This document shows positions 41,591-49,955 of a stretch of 64,000 nt of DNA, in pieces. The notes under the pieces were generated by a model. It searched no databases. It saw only the letters and a program-made list of their open reading frames with translations, and had not been told where the DNA came from. Both the position numbers and the translations under genes were made by a program. Position 1 is the first letter of the stretch, and every line of letters starts with the position of its first letter. This DNA is from Halomonas smyrnensis AAD6 (lineage in GTDB: Bacteria > Pseudomonadota > Gammaproteobacteria > Pseudomonadales > Halomonadaceae), in NCBI RefSeq assembly GCF_000265245.1, contig NZ_AJKS02000006.1:181389-245388 (forward strand). The letters are read 5' to 3'.

Positions 41591-42374
41591 GGCCCCGACG
41601 GCGCTCGTCGCCGGCCGTTTCTCCGTCCCGGCGAGCCAGCTCACCGCGCAGCGCGCCCACCTCCTCGCGCAGGGCGCGCACCTCGCCGTGCAGGTCACGG
41701 ATCAGGTCGCGATTGGCCCGGTGCAGCCGCGACTGCTCGCTCTCCTGATCATCGACGAACAGCGAGCCGACGTAGGCGGCGAAGCTGCCGAACAGCCCCA
41801 CCCCGGCGATCATCAGCGCCACCGCCACCATCCGCCCCAGGGTGGTGACCGGGAAGAAGTCCCCGTAGCCCACCGTGGTCACGGTCACGAAGGCCCACCA
41901 TAGCGCCTCCTCGGCGGTGTCGATGGCGCTCTCGGGATTGGGCCCCTCGACCAGCAGGATGGTCACCGAGCCGAAGGCCACCAGCAGCAGGGTCGCGGTG
42001 GCGGCCGAGGCGAAGATGCCCTCGGCGCGATTGCGGAACAAGAGCCGCCAGATCATGTGCAGCGACTTGATCGCCCGCAGCAGGCGGATCACCTGCACCA
42101 CCCGCACCAGGCGACCGGCGAACAGCAGCCCCGCCGGGATGCTCGCCACCAGGTCGATCCAGCCCCAGCGCATGAAGCGCCACTTGTTCGGGGCGGCCCG
42201 GAAGCGCACGCAGAAGTCGGCGAAGAAGAACAGGCAGGCCACCAGGTCGAGATAGTGCAGCAGCCGCGAGACCTCGGGCCGCAGGTCGAAGAGCACGTCC
42301 ACGGCCAGGGCGCCGAGCACGTAGAAGGACAGGATCAGGATCAGCAGCTGAAAGGGCGTGAGGCGATCGTTCAT
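41571..42374 (-). CDS. Voltage-gated-type potassium channel
   Basis: A 267-residue six-helix ion channel. The S4-like helix has spaced arginines (AGRLVRVVQVIRLLRAIKSL, about 86-106) and the selectivity filter TVTTVGYGDFFPVTT is intact (about 162-176), preceded by the pore helix EEALWWAFVTV. The C-terminus is a charged coiled coil (about 210-250, ESEQSRLHRANRDLIRDLHG), probably for tetramer assembly. It resembles KvAP-like bacterial channels annotated as ion transporters. It is convergent and slightly overlapping with the small membrane protein gene. Confidence 0.9.
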   Translation of the reverse strand: MNDRLTPFQLLILILSFYVLGALAVDVLFDLRPEVSRLLHYLDLVACLFFFADFCVRFRAAPNKWRFMRWGWIDLVASIPAGLLFAGRLVRVVQVIRLLRAIKSLHMIWRLLFRNRAEGIFASAATATLLLVAFGSVTILLVEGPNPESAIDTAEEALWWAFVTVTTVGYGDFFPVTTLGRMVAVALMIAGVGLFGSFAAYVGSLFVDDQESEQSRLHRANRDLIRDLHGEVRALREEVGALRGELARRDGETAGDERRRGPSARRP

Positions 42375-42560
42375 GGCGGGGCGGTCAGCGTACGTGGCAC
42401 GAGCCTTCGCACCTTACGCCCCCGGCGCCCGCTTGTCGCCCTGCAGGCCCCGCCCCTCGTCCCGCAGGCCGATCGGCACCTGCCCGCGCTTCGGCCTCGA
42501 CGACACCGCCTCCCACGCGTGGTTTACCTCGGCACGGGCTGCGCCGTCGCCGACGCCAGG

Positions 42561-42995
42561 TCAGCCGCCCCCCATCACCGCTTCAAGCGCGGCATGGTAG
42601 CCGCGGCTGCCGAGTCCGGCGATCACGCCGTCGGCGCGCAGCGAGACATAGGAATGATGGCGGAAGCTCTCGCGCTTGTGCACGTTGGACAGATGCACCT
42701 CGATCACCCGGCCGTCGAAGGCGTTCAGGGCGTCGAGAATCGCCACCGAGGTGTGCGTGTAGGCCGCCGGGTTGATGATGATCGCCCCGGTACCGTCCAG
42801 GCGGGCGGCATGGATGGCATCGATCAGCTCGCCCTCGTGATTGCTCTGACGGCACTCGATCGCCCAGCCGTGATCGGCGGCCTTGGCGCGCAGGGCGTCG
42901 TCGATGTCCGCCAGGGTCTCGCGACCGTAGATCTCGGGCTGGCGGGTGCCCAGCAGGTTGAGGTTGGGGCCGTGCAGGACCAGGACCTTGTGCAT
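42561..42995 (-). CDS. aroQ: Type II 3-dehydroquinate dehydratase
   Basis: A 144-residue shikimate-pathway enzyme that dehydrates 3-dehydroquinate to 3-dehydroshikimate. [18 protein letters not shown] (catalytic Tyr23), [27 protein letters not shown] and [17 protein letters not shown] (catalytic His about 101) match the dodecameric type II family. In many proteobacteria aroQ precedes accBC; here it stands alone between the channel gene and glnE, all on the minus strand. Start 42995 has an AAGGAAG ribosome site. The 186-bp stretch 42375-42560 after it holds no other gene that I can support. Confidence 0.95.
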   Translation of the reverse strand: MHKVLVLHGPNLNLLGTRQPEIYGRETLADIDDALRAKAADHGWAIECRQSNHEGELIDAIHAARLDGTGAIIINPAAYTHTSVAILDALNAFDGRVIEVHLSNVHKRESFRHHSYVSLRADGVIAGLGSRGYHAALEAVMGGG

Positions 42996-43052
42996 CGTGA
43001 TGGCTTCCTTGTGGTCACGTTCTTGAACATTGAAGGGCGGAGGAGCGCGATG

Positions 43053-46028
43053 TCAGGCCGCCGGCTCGAGCAGCCGCCGCCAGACCGCGATCACGGCCTG
43101 GCGATGCGCGGCGAAATCGGCGTTGTCGCCGCGGGCGGGATCGCCGGTCAGCGCCGCGCGGTGGGCCGCGGTGCGGCAGGCCAGGTAGGCCTCGCGCAGG
43201 CGCTCGCCGTCCTCGGCGGGCAGCCGGCCGCACTGCTCCAGGGTCTCGAGGATGCGCATGTTGTCGCTCCACTGCAGCAGCGCCGGGCTGTCGTGGGCCA
43301 TCGCCAGCACCGCGTACTGGCACAGGAACTCGATGTCGACCATGCCGCCCGGATCCTGCTTGAGGTCGAAGTCGTCGCCCTCGCCCTGGCTCGCCAGGTG
43401 CTTGCGCATCTTGTGGCGCATCGCCACCACCTCCTCGCGCAGCGCCTCGACGTCGCGCTCGCGGCCGAGGATCTCGCCGCGCACGGCGTCGAAGCCCTCG
43501 GCCAGGGTGTCGTGGCCGGCGACCACCCGGGCGCGCACCAGCGCCTGGTGCTCCCAGGTCCAGGCCTCGCGGCGCTGGTAGTCGGCGAAGGCGTCGAGGC
43601 TCGACACCAGGAGCCCGGCGTTGCCCGAGGGCCGCAGGCGCATGTCGACCTCGTAGAGGCTGCCGGCCGGGGTCACCGCGGTGAGCAGGTGGATGATGCG
43701 CTGGCCGAGGCGGGTGAAGAACACCGCGTTGTCGATCGGCCGGTCGCCGTCGGTGCTGCCGCGGGTGGCGCCATCGTGGAGGAACACCAGGTCCAGGTCG
43801 GAGCCGTAGCCGAGCTCGATGCCGCCGAGCTTGCCGTAACCGATGATCAGGAACTCCGGCGCCTGGCCGCAGCGCTCGCCGTCGCGGCGCAGCGGGAAGC
43901 CGTGCTTGCGGGTCAGGTGCTTCCAGGCCATGGCCAGCACCGTCTCGAGGATCACCTCGGCGATGTAGGTCAGATAGTCGCTGACCTTCATCAGGTGCCG
44001 GGTGCCGACGATGTCGGAGGCCGCCACGTGCAGCACCTGGGCGTGCTTGAACACGCGCAGCGCCTCGAGCTCGGCCTCCTCGTCGCCCTCGGGAATCCGC
44101 CCCAGGGCCTGGCGCAGCTCGTCGGCCAGCCGCGCCTTGTCGGCCGGAGTGTAGAGGGTGTCCGGGGTCAGCAGCTCGTCGAGCAGGATCGGATGGCGGG
44201 CCAGCTGCTCGGCGATCCAGGGGCTGGCGCTGCACAGGCGCATCAGGTGCTCCAGCGCCTCGGGGTTCTCGCGCAGCAGCGCCAGGTAGGCGGTGCGCCG
44301 CAGCACCGACTCGACCAGCGGCAGCACCCGCTGCAGGGCCACGTCGGGCGCCTCGCTCTCCGCGGCGGCGTCGAGCAGCAGCGGCATCAGCGCCTCCAGG
44401 CGCTCGTAGCCGATGCGCTGCATCGCCTGCACCTGGCGCGAGTCGCGCAGCGCGCGCAGCCGCCGGCAGGCGGCGGCCGGATCGGTGAAGCCGGCCTCGC
44501 GGAGGCGCGCCTCGGCCTCCTCCTCGCCGGGCTCGCCGCGCCACAGCGCCCGCCACTCCTCGCGCTCGCGGCCTCCCGCCGGGGCAGAGGCATCCTCGTC
44601 GGCGTCCTCGGGGTCGGCGATCACCGCGTCGAAGTGGCGGCGGACCCGATCGCGCACCTCGTCGAGCCGCGCCGTCAGCGCCGGCCAGTCCTCCATGTCC
44701 AGCGCCAGGGCCACCCGCTCGCGGGCGATCTCCTCGGCCGGCAGGGTCTGGGTCTGGCGATCCTCCAGCGCCTGGATGGCGTGCTCGAGGTCGCGCAGGA
44801 AGGCGTAGTCGGGGATCAGCTCGTCGACCACCGCAGAGGGCAGCAGGCCCAGGTCCGGCAGGCGTTCAAGCGCCGTCTTCAGCGAGGTGACCTGCAGCTC
44901 GGTGTCGCGGCCGCCGCGGATCAGCTGGAAGGCCTGGACCACGAACTCCACTTCGCGGATGCCGCCGGGGCCGAGCTTGATGTTGTCCTGCATGCCGCGG
45001 CGGCGCACCTCGCGGTTGATCATCGCCTTGAGCTCGCGCAGCGACTCGATGGCGCCGAAGTCCAGGTAGCGGCGATAGACGAAGGGCCGGATGCTCGCCA
45101 GCAGCTCGGCGCCGGCCTCGAGGTCGCCGGCCACCGGGCGCGCCTTGAGCATGGCATAGCGCTCCCACTCGCGGCCCTGGTCCTGGTAGTAGCTCGCAAG
45201 CGAGGCGAAGTTGCCGACCAGCGGGCCGCCGTCGCCCAGCGGGCGCAGGCGCATGTCGACGCGGAAGGCGAAGCCGTCGGCGGTCACCGCGTCCAGCGCG
45301 CCGATCAGCTTCTGGCCGATCTTGGTGAAGTATTCCTGGTGCTCGAGCGCCTTGCGCCCGCCCACCGTCTCGCCCTTCTCGGGAAAGGCGAAGATCAGGT
45401 CGATGTCGGAGGAGAGGTTGAGCTCGCCGGCGCCGAGCTTGCCCATGCCGAGCACCACCAGGCGCTGCTCACCGCCGTCGGCGCGCGGCCCGGGGCGCCC
45501 CCAGCGCGCCTCGAAGTGGCGCTCGAGCCAGCTCAGCGCCTGCTCCAGGCAGGTCTCGGCGAGCCGGGTGACGGCGGCCGCGGTGGCCCACATGTCGATG
45601 CCCGGGGGACGGGTCAGGTCGCGCCACACGATGCCCAGCATGCGCGCCTGGCGGAAGCGGCGCACCGCGGCGTGCATGGCCGCCTCGTCCTCGGCGCTCT
45701 CCAGCCGCTCGGCGAGGGCCTCGCTCAGGGCATCGGCGTCCGGCGCGGCGTCCAGCTCGCCCAGCGCATCGAGCCGGGGCAGCCAGTCGGGATGGCGGAT
45801 CAGCGTCTCGGCGACGAACTCCGACACCGCCAGCACCCGCGCCAGCTGCTCGCGGCGCTGCGGCGCCAGCGCCGCCCAGCTCTCGCCGGGGCCCTCCTGC
45901 TGGCGCATGTCGGCCAGGTTGTCGGCCTGCTCGAGGGCCGTGGCCAGGCGCTCCCGGGCGTGTTGCAGCGGGGCCGCCAGCGGCTCGGGGATGGCATCCA
46001 GCGGCAGGAAGTCGTCGGGCAGGGCCAT
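43053..46028 (-). CDS. glnE: Glutamine synthetase adenylyltransferase / adenylyl-removing enzyme
   Basis: A 991-residue bifunctional enzyme that attaches AMP to and removes it from glutamine synthetase in response to PII and glutamine. Two nucleotidyltransferase domains are evident: the N-terminal deadenylylase with LNLSSDIDLIFAFPEKG (about 202-218) and the C-terminal adenylylase with GYGSDLDLVFLHDG (about 736-749), together with MRLRPLGDGGPLVG, GPGGIREVEFVVQAFQLI, MRLRPSGNAGLLV and DPGGMVDIEFLCQY. Length equals the family norm (about 950-1000). It begins at 46028 and is a single-gene unit followed by aroQ 57 bp downstream. Confidence 0.96.
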   Translation of the reverse strand: MALPDDFLPLDAIPEPLAAPLQHARERLATALEQADNLADMRQQEGPGESWAALAPQRREQLARVLAVSEFVAETLIRHPDWLPRLDALGELDAAPDADALSEALAERLESAEDEAAMHAAVRRFRQARMLGIVWRDLTRPPGIDMWATAAAVTRLAETCLEQALSWLERHFEARWGRPGPRADGGEQRLVVLGMGKLGAGELNLSSDIDLIFAFPEKGETVGGRKALEHQEYFTKIGQKLIGALDAVTADGFAFRVDMRLRPLGDGGPLVGNFASLASYYQDQGREWERYAMLKARPVAGDLEAGAELLASIRPFVYRRYLDFGAIESLRELKAMINREVRRRGMQDNIKLGPGGIREVEFVVQAFQLIRGGRDTELQVTSLKTALERLPDLGLLPSAVVDELIPDYAFLRDLEHAIQALEDRQTQTLPAEEIARERVALALDMEDWPALTARLDEVRDRVRRHFDAVIADPEDADEDASAPAGGREREEWRALWRGEPGEEEAEARLREAGFTDPAAACRRLRALRDSRQVQAMQRIGYERLEALMPLLLDAAAESEAPDVALQRVLPLVESVLRRTAYLALLRENPEALEHLMRLCSASPWIAEQLARHPILLDELLTPDTLYTPADKARLADELRQALGRIPEGDEEAELEALRVFKHAQVLHVAASDIVGTRHLMKVSDYLTYIAEVILETVLAMAWKHLTRKHGFPLRRDGERCGQAPEFLIIGYGKLGGIELGYGSDLDLVFLHDGATRGSTDGDRPIDNAVFFTRLGQRIIHLLTAVTPAGSLYEVDMRLRPSGNAGLLVSSLDAFADYQRREAWTWEHQALVRARVVAGHDTLAEGFDAVRGEILGRERDVEALREEVVAMRHKMRKHLASQGEGDDFDLKQDPGGMVDIEFLCQYAVLAMAHDSPALLQWSDNMRILETLEQCGRLPAEDGERLREAYLACRTAAHRAALTGDPARGDNADFAAHRQAVIAVWRRLLEPAA

Positions 46029-46107
46029 GGGCGTCTCGCATCCGGTTGATCGATGCCCTCAGGATACCCAAGCCGGGGCGCCACGCACTAGCCGGCGCCC
46101 GCCCGCC

Positions 46108-46479
46108 TCAGCCCAGGAAGCGATCCCAGGCGATCAGCCCCCAGGTCAGCCCGACGGTCATCAGCGAGATCATCACCGCCGCCGAGCCGATGTCCTTGGC
46201 CCGCCCCGAGAGCCGGTGGCGCTCCGGGCCGATGCGGTCGACCACGTTCTCGATGGCGCTGTTGAGCAGCTCGACGATCAGCACCAGCAGGCAGCTGCCG
46301 ATCAGCAGGATCCACTCCACCGGCTCGCGGCCCAGCCACACGGCCAGCGGCACCATCACCAGGCACAGGCCGAGCTCCTGACGGAAGGCGGCCTCGTGGC
46401 GGTAGGCCGCCCCGAGGCCCTTGAGGGAATAGCGGGTGGAGTGCACCAGGTGGCGCCAGCCGGTGTGTCCGGGTTTCAT
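46108..46479 (-). CDS. dgkA: Diacylglycerol kinase
   Basis: A 123-residue integral membrane kinase that phosphorylates diacylglycerol for lipid recycling. HSTRYSLKGLGAAYRHEAAF, then LIVELLNSAIENVVDRIG (the conserved Glu/Asn active-site helix, about 66-83) and HRLSGRAKDIGSAAVMISLM are the DgkA signatures, with three transmembrane helices. Start 46479 (MKPGHTGWR) fits the family better than the ATG three codons upstream (46488); neither has a strong ribosome site. It lies between glnE and dacB, all on the minus strand. Confidence 0.93.
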   Translation of the reverse strand: MKPGHTGWRHLVHSTRYSLKGLGAAYRHEAAFRQELGLCLVMVPLAVWLGREPVEWILLIGSCLLVLIVELLNSAIENVVDRIGPERHRLSGRAKDIGSAAVMISLMTVGLTWGLIAWDRFLG

Positions 46480-46563
46480 CGATAGCATCCATCAGCGTTC
46501 GGCGTGGAACGCCGATAGTAGCAGAGCCATGTTGGGCAATTGTTACGTCGACGCCGGCGCGGC

Positions 46564-48015
46564 TCAATGCGCCTCGATCATCGCCGCGAGATCCACCGAC
46601 AACCGGTCCAGCACCTGGGACCAGCTCAGGTAGGGCGTCGAGCCGGTGCCGTTGACCAGCACGCTGAACACGCCCCAGCGCCCGGAGCGGGTGCGGAAGT
46701 AGCCGGCCGCGGCGCGCACCGACACCGGCTGGTTGAGGGTGCCGGTCTTGAGCATGACGTGGTCCTGGAAGGTCGCCGGGCCGCGACGGATGAAGCGCAT
46801 CACGCCGTTGCTCGGCGACTGCAGGGCGGCGACGAAGCTCGGGAACAGCGAGGGCTGGCGGAACATGTGCTCGAGCAGCACGTTCACCCCGGCGGCGCTG
46901 GTGCGGTTCTCCGGCGTCAGGCCGCTGCCGCTGTCCAGGCGCAGCGGGCCGTGGCCCGGCAGGCCGCCGGCGAAGGCCTCGATGGCATCGCCGCCCTGGC
47001 TCAGCAAGGGGCGCGGCGTCGTGGCCAGGTCCAGCGTCAGGGTGTCGGCCATGAAGTTGTTGGAGTAGTTGAGCGTGCGCAGCAGCAGCTCCTGCAGCGG
47101 CTTGCCGTCCACCGCGGCCAGGCGCGAGGCGCCGGCCGGCGGCTCCAGGGTGGTGGTGACGTGGCCACCGGCCACCGCGATGCCGGCCTGCTCGAGCATC
47201 GCCATCAGGGTGCGGCCCGCCTGTTCGGCGGGGTCCGAGCTGGTGCGATAGAGCTCCCGCGGGCGGGCATTGGTGGAGATCTGGCCGGACACCCGCATCA
47301 CGTCGCCGTCGCCGTCGGTCACCCGCAGCGCCGAGAGCTCGGTGCCGCTGTCGGGCGGTCGGGTCTCGATGCGGTTGTCGATGCGCACCAGGTCGGCCTG
47401 GCCGTCGCAGGGCGTGACCCGGGCCGGCGCGCCGGCGGTGCGCGCCGGGGCCACGGTCACGCACCAGTTGCCGTAGTTGACCGCCGCCGAGGAGAGCAGC
47501 GCGCTGTAGGCGTTGTCGACGCGACGCTGCCCCTCGCAGCGGTCGGTGGTCAGGCAGGCCACCGGGCCGAAGCGCCACTGGCTGACCACCAGCCGCCCGT
47601 TGACCTGGCGCACCCCGGCCTGATGCAGCCGCTGCACCAGCCGCCACAGGTCCTCGCTGGTCAGCGCCGGATCGCCGCCGCCGTCGAGGATCAGATCGCC
47701 CTGCAGCACGCCCTCGGCATCGGGCTCGGCGCTGCCGAGCAGCCGCGTGGTGAAGCGGTGCTGGGGGCCGAAGCGCGCGAGCGCCGCCGCCGCGGTGTAG
47801 ATCTTGGACACCGAGGCCGGCGACAGCTGGCGCTCCGGCGAGAGGCTGCCCAGGGTCTCGCCCGACCCGCCGTTGCCCAGCAGGCGCGCCTCGGCGCCGA
47901 TGCGAAAGCCGTCATCGGCCAGTTCCTCGAGATGGGAGAAGCCCTGCCCCAGGGCGGTCAGGGGCAGCAGCAACAGCAGGCAGAGCGAGAGACAGCGAGG
48001 CAGCATGGGCGTCAT
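46564..48015 (-). CDS. dacB: D-alanyl-D-alanine carboxypeptidase/endopeptidase (PBP4 family)
   Basis: A 483-residue periplasmic serine peptidase of family S13 that trims and cleaves peptidoglycan cross-links. A signal peptide ends near ALGQG (about 24). The three penicillin-binding motifs are complete: SVSK (about 68-71), YSNN (about 307-310) and KTGTLNQPV (about 421). Between the first and second motifs lies the large insertion typical of PBP4 (about 85-290). The two upstream ATG codons (MTPM) leave the exact start slightly uncertain. The 179 bp upstream contains a decayed structured repeat. Confidence 0.93.
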   Translation of the reverse strand: MTPMLPRCLSLCLLLLLPLTALGQGFSHLEELADDGFRIGAEARLLGNGGSGETLGSLSPERQLSPASVSKIYTAAAALARFGPQHRFTTRLLGSAEPDAEGVLQGDLILDGGGDPALTSEDLWRLVQRLHQAGVRQVNGRLVVSQWRFGPVACLTTDRCEGQRRVDNAYSALLSSAAVNYGNWCVTVAPARTAGAPARVTPCDGQADLVRIDNRIETRPPDSGTELSALRVTDGDGDVMRVSGQISTNARPRELYRTSSDPAEQAGRTLMAMLEQAGIAVAGGHVTTTLEPPAGASRLAAVDGKPLQELLLRTLNYSNNFMADTLTLDLATTPRPLLSQGGDAIEAFAGGLPGHGPLRLDSGSGLTPENRTSAAGVNVLLEHMFRQPSLFPSFVAALQSPSNGVMRFIRRGPATFQDHVMLKTGTLNQPVSVRAAAGYFRTRSGRWGVFSVLVNGTGSTPYLSWSQVLDRLSVDLAAMIEAH

Positions 48016-48135
48016 CCGTGAGATCGAAGGGCACAGGAGAAAGCGCGGCAGGGCCGCAGTCTACCCGTGCCCCGGGCGCGATTCGACCGACCGACACCGA
48101 TCGGCAAGATAGAGGGGGCGGAAAACGGAGGAAGA

Positions 48136-48170
48136 CCGGGGACGGGGCGAAGAAGGTTTTTGGCCATGGG
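48136..48170 (+). repeat. Decayed left half of the structured intergenic repeat
   Basis: CCGGGGAC, GGGGCGAAGAAGG and TTTTTGGCCATGGG follow the left side of the full copies at 20646 and 28158 and of the short copy at 56624, then similarity stops. The right half, including the CCAGGGATGG hairpin, is missing; instead a terminator-like hairpin begins at 48170. Confidence 0.65.
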
Positions 48171-48195
48171 GGGGCATCGCGCCCCTGATGCCCCC
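48170..48195 (-). terminator. Terminator hairpin of the efflux-pump operon
   Basis: GGGGGCATC-GCGCCCCT-GATGCCCCC, a 9-bp stem directly at the 3' end of the SMR gene (stop at 48195-48197). On the minus strand it is followed by the CCATGGCCAAAAACC remnant of the repeat, without a T-run. Confidence 0.65.
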
Positions 48196-48524
48196 TAGTG
48201 CGCGGAGACCCCGGAGAAGGCCTGGATGATCACCACCCCGCCGACGATCATGGCGAGGCCCAGCGCCGCCGGCACATCCAGGCGCTCGCCGTAGACCAGC
48301 ACACCGATCAGCGTGACCAGCACGATGCCGAGCCCGGCCCAGAAGGCGTAGGCGATGCCCACCGGCAGGGTGCGCAGCGCCAAGGTCAGCAGGTAGAAGG
48401 CCAGCACGTAGCCCACCACCACGGTCACGCTCGGCCACAGCCGGGTGAACTCCTGGGACGCCTTCAGCGAGCTGGTCGCCACCACCTCGGCGACGATCGC
48501 CAGTGCCAGATACAGATAGGCCAT
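48195..48524 (-). CDS. Small multidrug resistance (SMR) efflux pump
   Basis: A 109-residue protein with four transmembrane helices. Glu13 in LAIVAEVVATSSLKAS is the essential proton/drug-binding glutamate, and GIAYAFWAGLGIVLVTLIGV and GERLDVPAALGLAMIVGGVV are the conserved third and fourth helices. This is the EmrE/QacE-type signature, so export of quaternary cations is expected; closeness to Gdx (guanidinium) exporters cannot be excluded. Its ATG overlaps the PACE stop by one base (TGATG), so both pumps are made from one message. Confidence 0.92.
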   Translation of the reverse strand: MAYLYLALAIVAEVVATSSLKASQEFTRLWPSVTVVVGYVLAFYLLTLALRTLPVGIAYAFWAGLGIVLVTLIGVLVYGERLDVPAALGLAMIVGGVVIIQAFSGVSAH

Positions 48525-48940
48525 CAGACACCTCCCCGCGCCAGCCGGCGGCGCATCACGAGATCGAACAGGGTATTGAAGACCATGGCATAGGCCAGGA
48601 AGAACAGCATGAAGCCGAGATCCAGCCAGAAGGCCTCCACGAGGCCGATGCCCATCCACCAGGCGACCGCCGGCAGGGTCATCACCAGCAGGCCCAGCTC
48701 GAAACCGAACGACTGGGCGAAGCGCTGTCCCAGGCTGCGGCGACGGGTCGGCACCAGCGCATCGAAGGCGCGATTCCAGACCAGGTTCCAGAGCATGGCG
48801 GCGGTGGCCAGCCCCGCGGCCAGCACGCCGATCTCCCCCATGTCACGGCCGGTCAGCCAGCTGGCCAGCGGCGTCACCATCAACAGGCCGCCGGCCTCGA
48901 ACAGCGTGGTATGGGTCAAACGTTCCTTCCAGGAGCGCAT
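48524..48940 (-). CDS. PACE-family multidrug efflux transporter
   Basis: A 138-residue protein with four helices in two repeated BTP (bacterial transmembrane pair) domains: RLTHTTLFEAGGLLMVTPLA, WNLVWNRAFDALVPTR, QRFAQSFGFELGLLVMTLPA and YAMVFNTLFDLV. The conserved Glu in LFEAG and the WNxxxNxxFD blocks are PACE hallmarks; AceI of Acinetobacter exports chlorhexidine and diamines. Start 48940 (MRSWKERL) follows GGGAGGTGACG. It forms an operon with the SMR gene and is divergent from a LysR regulator that probably controls both. Confidence 0.9.
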   Translation of the reverse strand: MRSWKERLTHTTLFEAGGLLMVTPLASWLTGRDMGEIGVLAAGLATAAMLWNLVWNRAFDALVPTRRRSLGQRFAQSFGFELGLLVMTLPAVAWWMGIGLVEAFWLDLGFMLFFLAYAMVFNTLFDLVMRRRLARGGV

Positions 48941-48997
48941 CGTCACCTCCCGAGATATCATCACGAGGCCAGCCGGCCTCGACCTGGCGGACTATTC

Positions 48998-49012
48998 TCG
49001 CCAATATGGCGA
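48998..49012. promoter_or_regulatory. Inverted repeat in the efflux/LysR divergent promoter
   Basis: TCGCCA-ATA-TGGCGA is a perfect 6-bp inverted repeat roughly midway in the 115-bp gap between the PACE gene and the LysR gene. It has the size and dyad form expected of a LysR-type recognition site. Confidence 0.5.
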
Positions 49013-49055
49013 TGGATACGAGTTGGATTCCATCTGAAAAACCGATAGGTCACCC

Positions 49056-49949
49056 ATGCGCTGGACCCTCGATCAGCTGGAGGTGCTCGTCGCCTGCGCC
49101 GAGTGCGGCTCCTTCTCCGCCGCCGCCCGCCACCTGGGCCGCGCCCAGTCGGCGGTGAGCACCGCCATCGCCCACCTGGAGGTCGACCTGGCCTGCACGC
49201 TCTTCGACCGCGACGGCCGCCTGCCGCACCTGACCGAGGCCGGCGAGGCGCTGCTGCACGAGGCCCGGGCGGTGCTGCGCCAGTGCCAGCGGCTGGATTC
49301 CCGCGCCCGGGCCATCGCCGAGGGCGAGGAGGCCCGGCTGGTGCTGGCCATCGACGAGGCGCTGGTCGAGATGCCGCCGGTGGACGAGACCCTCGAGGCC
49401 CTGGCCCATCACTACCCCGCCCTGCAGCTGACCCTGCTCTACGGCGCCCCGGGCGATATCGCCGGGTGGGTGGAGGACCGCACCGCCGATCTCGGCATCC
49501 TGCTCGGGCGCCTCGGCCGCGGCCCGCTGCTCGAGGGCGTGCCGATCGCCCATCTGCGCCAGGCGCTGGTGGCCGGCCGTGACCATCCCCTGGCCGGCCG
49601 GGGCGCGCCCTCCCTCGGCGACCTGGCCGACCACCGCCAGCTGCTGATCGCCTCGCGCTCCACGGGCGACGACGAGACGCCACTCGGCACCCAGTTCTGG
49701 CGCCTCAACAGCTTCTACTCGATCGGCGAGCTGGCCGCCCGCGGGCTGGGCTGGGCGATGGTCCCCGAGCATATCGCCCGCTACCCGCCGTTTCGCGAGC
49801 ACCTGGTCGCGCTGTCGGACGAGACCCTGGGCACCCTGCCGGTCATCGAGGTGGAGACGGTCTCGCGTCGCGACGCCGCCCAGGGGCCGATCGCCCGCTG
49901 GCTTCGGCAGACGCTAAGCGAAAGGTTCTGCGATCGCCGCAGCCGCTGA
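49056..49949 (+). CDS. LysR-family regulator, probably of the adjacent PACE/SMR pumps
   Basis: A 297-residue LysR-type protein: helix-turn-helix at about 15-40 (ECGSFSAAARHLGRAQSAVS) with TAIAHLEVDLACTLFDRDGR, and an effector-binding domain (about 90-290: EEARLVLAIDEALVE, LTLLYGAPGDIAGWVEDR, DLGILLG, GLGWAMVPEHIARYPP). The LysR position, divergent from two efflux genes with a dyad between them, implies local control, probably by a pump substrate. It is convergent with the TrmB-like gene, only 6 bp away. Confidence 0.88.
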   Translation: MRWTLDQLEVLVACAECGSFSAAARHLGRAQSAVSTAIAHLEVDLACTLFDRDGRLPHLTEAGEALLHEARAVLRQCQRLDSRARAIAEGEEARLVLAIDEALVEMPPVDETLEALAHHYPALQLTLLYGAPGDIAGWVEDRTADLGILLGRLGRGPLLEGVPIAHLRQALVAGRDHPLAGRGAPSLGDLADHRQLLIASRSTGDDETPLGTQFWRLNSFYSIGELAARGLGWAMVPEHIARYPPFREHLVALSDETLGTLPVIEVETVSRRDAAQGPIARWLRQTLSERFCDRRSR

Positions 49950-49955
49950 GCCGCC

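Noticed and set aside
42375..42560. Possible small gene between the potassium channel and aroQ
   Set aside because: Open frames here lack ribosome sites and have Arg/Pro/Ala-biased shadow composition.
42057..46049. A 1330-codon open frame on the plus strand opposite glnE
   Set aside because: It is the antisense shadow of the GC-rich glnE, aroQ and channel genes; its protein is low-complexity Ala/Gly/Gln/His with no motif.
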